A stretch of 64,000 bases of DNA, taken from contig VZTI01001657.1 in NCBI GenBank assembly GCA_013397865.1, positions 186,001 to 250,000 on the forward strand. Reading direction: 5' to 3'. This document shows, one piece after another, positions 62,590-64,000 of this stretch (positions within the stretch are counted from its first letter, which is position 1; the number at the start of each line of letters is the position of its first letter). A model generated the notes under the pieces. The model had not been told where the DNA came from, did no database searches, and saw only the letters and a list, made by a program, of their open reading frames with translations. This DNA is from Struthidea cinerea. Its lineage: Eukaryota > Chordata > Aves > Passeriformes > Corcoracidae. Position numbers and translations under genes: made by a program.

Positions 62590-64000
62590 AAATACTATGA
62601 TGTCAACAAAATTTGCTCTTATTCACAACTGTCATGTTGGTGACAACTATTAAAAGGCAAAAGATGCCACTAATTGAGGACAGCAGAATTCCTGTTAGCA
62701 TGGATACAAATTGACTCTTTTAGCTTTAAGAAGATCCAGAGCAATTTTTCAGCAGTTCTCTTTATCTCATTTATTTTGAGATACTAGGGCCAGTTCCCAA
62801 GTATTTTGCCCTTCTCACCCCAAGAACTGCAGAAATTTTCAAATGCAAACATTTATTCCCTTTACCATCCGCTCTGGTTGAGACGTCCCAAAGACTTTTT
62901 GAAATAAGAAATTAATGTGAGGTGAACATATGCTTTTTGGTATCTGCTCACAAAAATATTTTTAATGCACACTAAAGGGGAAGCATTTGCTCTCAGCATT
63001 CCTGAAATAGAAGACTTCATTGAAATTGTTTATTCAAATTTCTTAAACAGCTTTGAAATCCACAACCTTGGACCTGAAGTACAAAGAATATTTTGACTTT
63101 GCTTCTCTACAACCTGCTAGAGTGGAAAATTCATTGAAGTATCTGAAGAAGCTTTGCCACTAATTTGTGGCAAGTAACACCGTGTTTGTCCTTAGGCCAA
63201 CATGGCTACTAGAGGCAATTAAATCACCAAGCACACGGTGTATGTATGTAAAATTTAGAGTGCATGAGGTGCCACAGGCACTTCTCAGATAGCATGTAAA
63301 CAGAGACATGAACAAGGTAAGCCACTGAAATAATTTGAGCTACAAAATAACTTTAGAACACAATTTTGCATGTATGTGGGTTGGAAATAACCATCATGCA
63401 TGTAACAATAGCAATGATTGATTTTCATTCTCACTTTCACCAATTTTTGCATATGTATTTGTCCATTTTGGTATAGTATGGAAAAAAATTTGCCTTGATA
63501 CTATCAGTCACCAAAAATCACTTGTACTTTTACTTTTTGGTGTTAGGGCTGCAAAATTCACTGAGGAGTAAAGTTGTGTTTTCTCTGGTTTTCTGTGCTC
63601 TGGCAGTCTTTCAGTAAGTGTAGTAAACTCTTTCTGAGCCTCAGTTTCACTAACACTGAAAGAATGACACAATTTTTATGAGAAACAGGAAATATTCACT
63701 GCACTGATGAGGTATTGTATTTGCAATACACATGGCCACAAGAGACACCCAGACTCTCTTCAGCCAAGACCTTTCCCAATGCACCATGTGGTAATATAAA
63801 CAAATCATGTCTGATATCCTTGCTCTACTAACATGGACTGCACCAAATGCAGGGCAAGACATCTAAGCAGTCAAGTCAAATCAAATTATCAGATGGTCCT
63901 TCCTTCACTTTAAATCTAAATTGAGTAAAGCCATAACCTTAACTGGAAAAGGCAACTAACAAAAACTGAGTCTTTCTGGGCTTGTAAGAAAAATTTCCAA

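Larger units (their letters stand above)
55027..64000 (-). other. BNC2: Part of the BNC2 intron upstream of the large exon
   Basis: This stretch lies 5' of the large exon in gene orientation and continues beyond the window. I looked on the minus strand for the preceding exon, which in basonuclins encodes the residues just before DAAGKVLDRW, and did not find it. The neighbouring coding exon must therefore lie past 64000. Apart from the solo LTR at 62012-62589 and short AT-rich tracts, it holds unique-looking sequence with no supported gene. Confidence 0.85.

Noticed and set aside
1..64000. tRNA, rRNA, snRNA, CRISPR, operon or phage-like features
   Set aside because: None seen on either strand, and the context is vertebrate.

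Overview
The window is vertebrate, and almost certainly avian, nuclear DNA. It is AT-rich with very sparse coding sequence. It carries a diverged CR1 LINE 3' end (about 1681-2026) and one solo LTR of the ERVL-like type common in bird genomes (62012-62589), with no mammalian SINEs. Nothing prokaryotic is present, so operons, ribosome binding sites and CRISPR arrays do not apply. Nearly all open frames shorter than about 150 codons look like chance.

The only gene I can support is BNC2 (basonuclin 2), on the minus strand. Two coding exons lie in the window: a large internal exon at 55026-53060 (655 codons plus 2 nt) and the terminal coding exon at 32227-31567 (219 further residues, stop TAG). 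They join in phase across a 20.8 kb intron and together give about 875 residues. Human BNC2, as I recall it, is about 1,100 residues, so about the first 220 must be encoded beyond position 64000. The visible part holds three pairs of C2H2 zinc fingers, a basic nuclear localisation motif and acidic/serine-rich linkers. BNC2 is a nuclear zinc-finger protein linked to pigment-cell, skeletal and urogenital development. The human 9p block containing BNC2 corresponds to the avian Z chromosome, so Z linkage is a reasonable inference.

Layout from left to right: 1-21.2 kb is sequence 3' of BNC2, with no supported gene, one CR1 fragment, low-complexity tracts and a 165-base assembly gap inside a polypurine microsatellite. 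About 21.2-31.57 kb reads as a roughly 10 kb BNC2 3' UTR with two good candidate poly(A) sites and a 93-base gap beside an (AT)n tract. 31.57-32.23 kb is the last coding exon. 32.23-53.06 kb is an intron with simple repeats, a compact palindrome cluster and candidate regulatory blocks. 53.06-55.03 kb is the large zinc-finger exon. 55.03-64 kb is part of the preceding intron and contains the solo LTR.

I found no convincing undescribed system. The most useful leads are the palindrome cluster at 44.55-44.61 kb, a helical-phased tandem of TCF/LEF-like sites at 49.65 kb, possible conserved intronic blocks near 40.2 and 42.4 kb, the alternative poly(A) architecture, and the intron that splits a zinc finger between its cysteine and histidine ligands.
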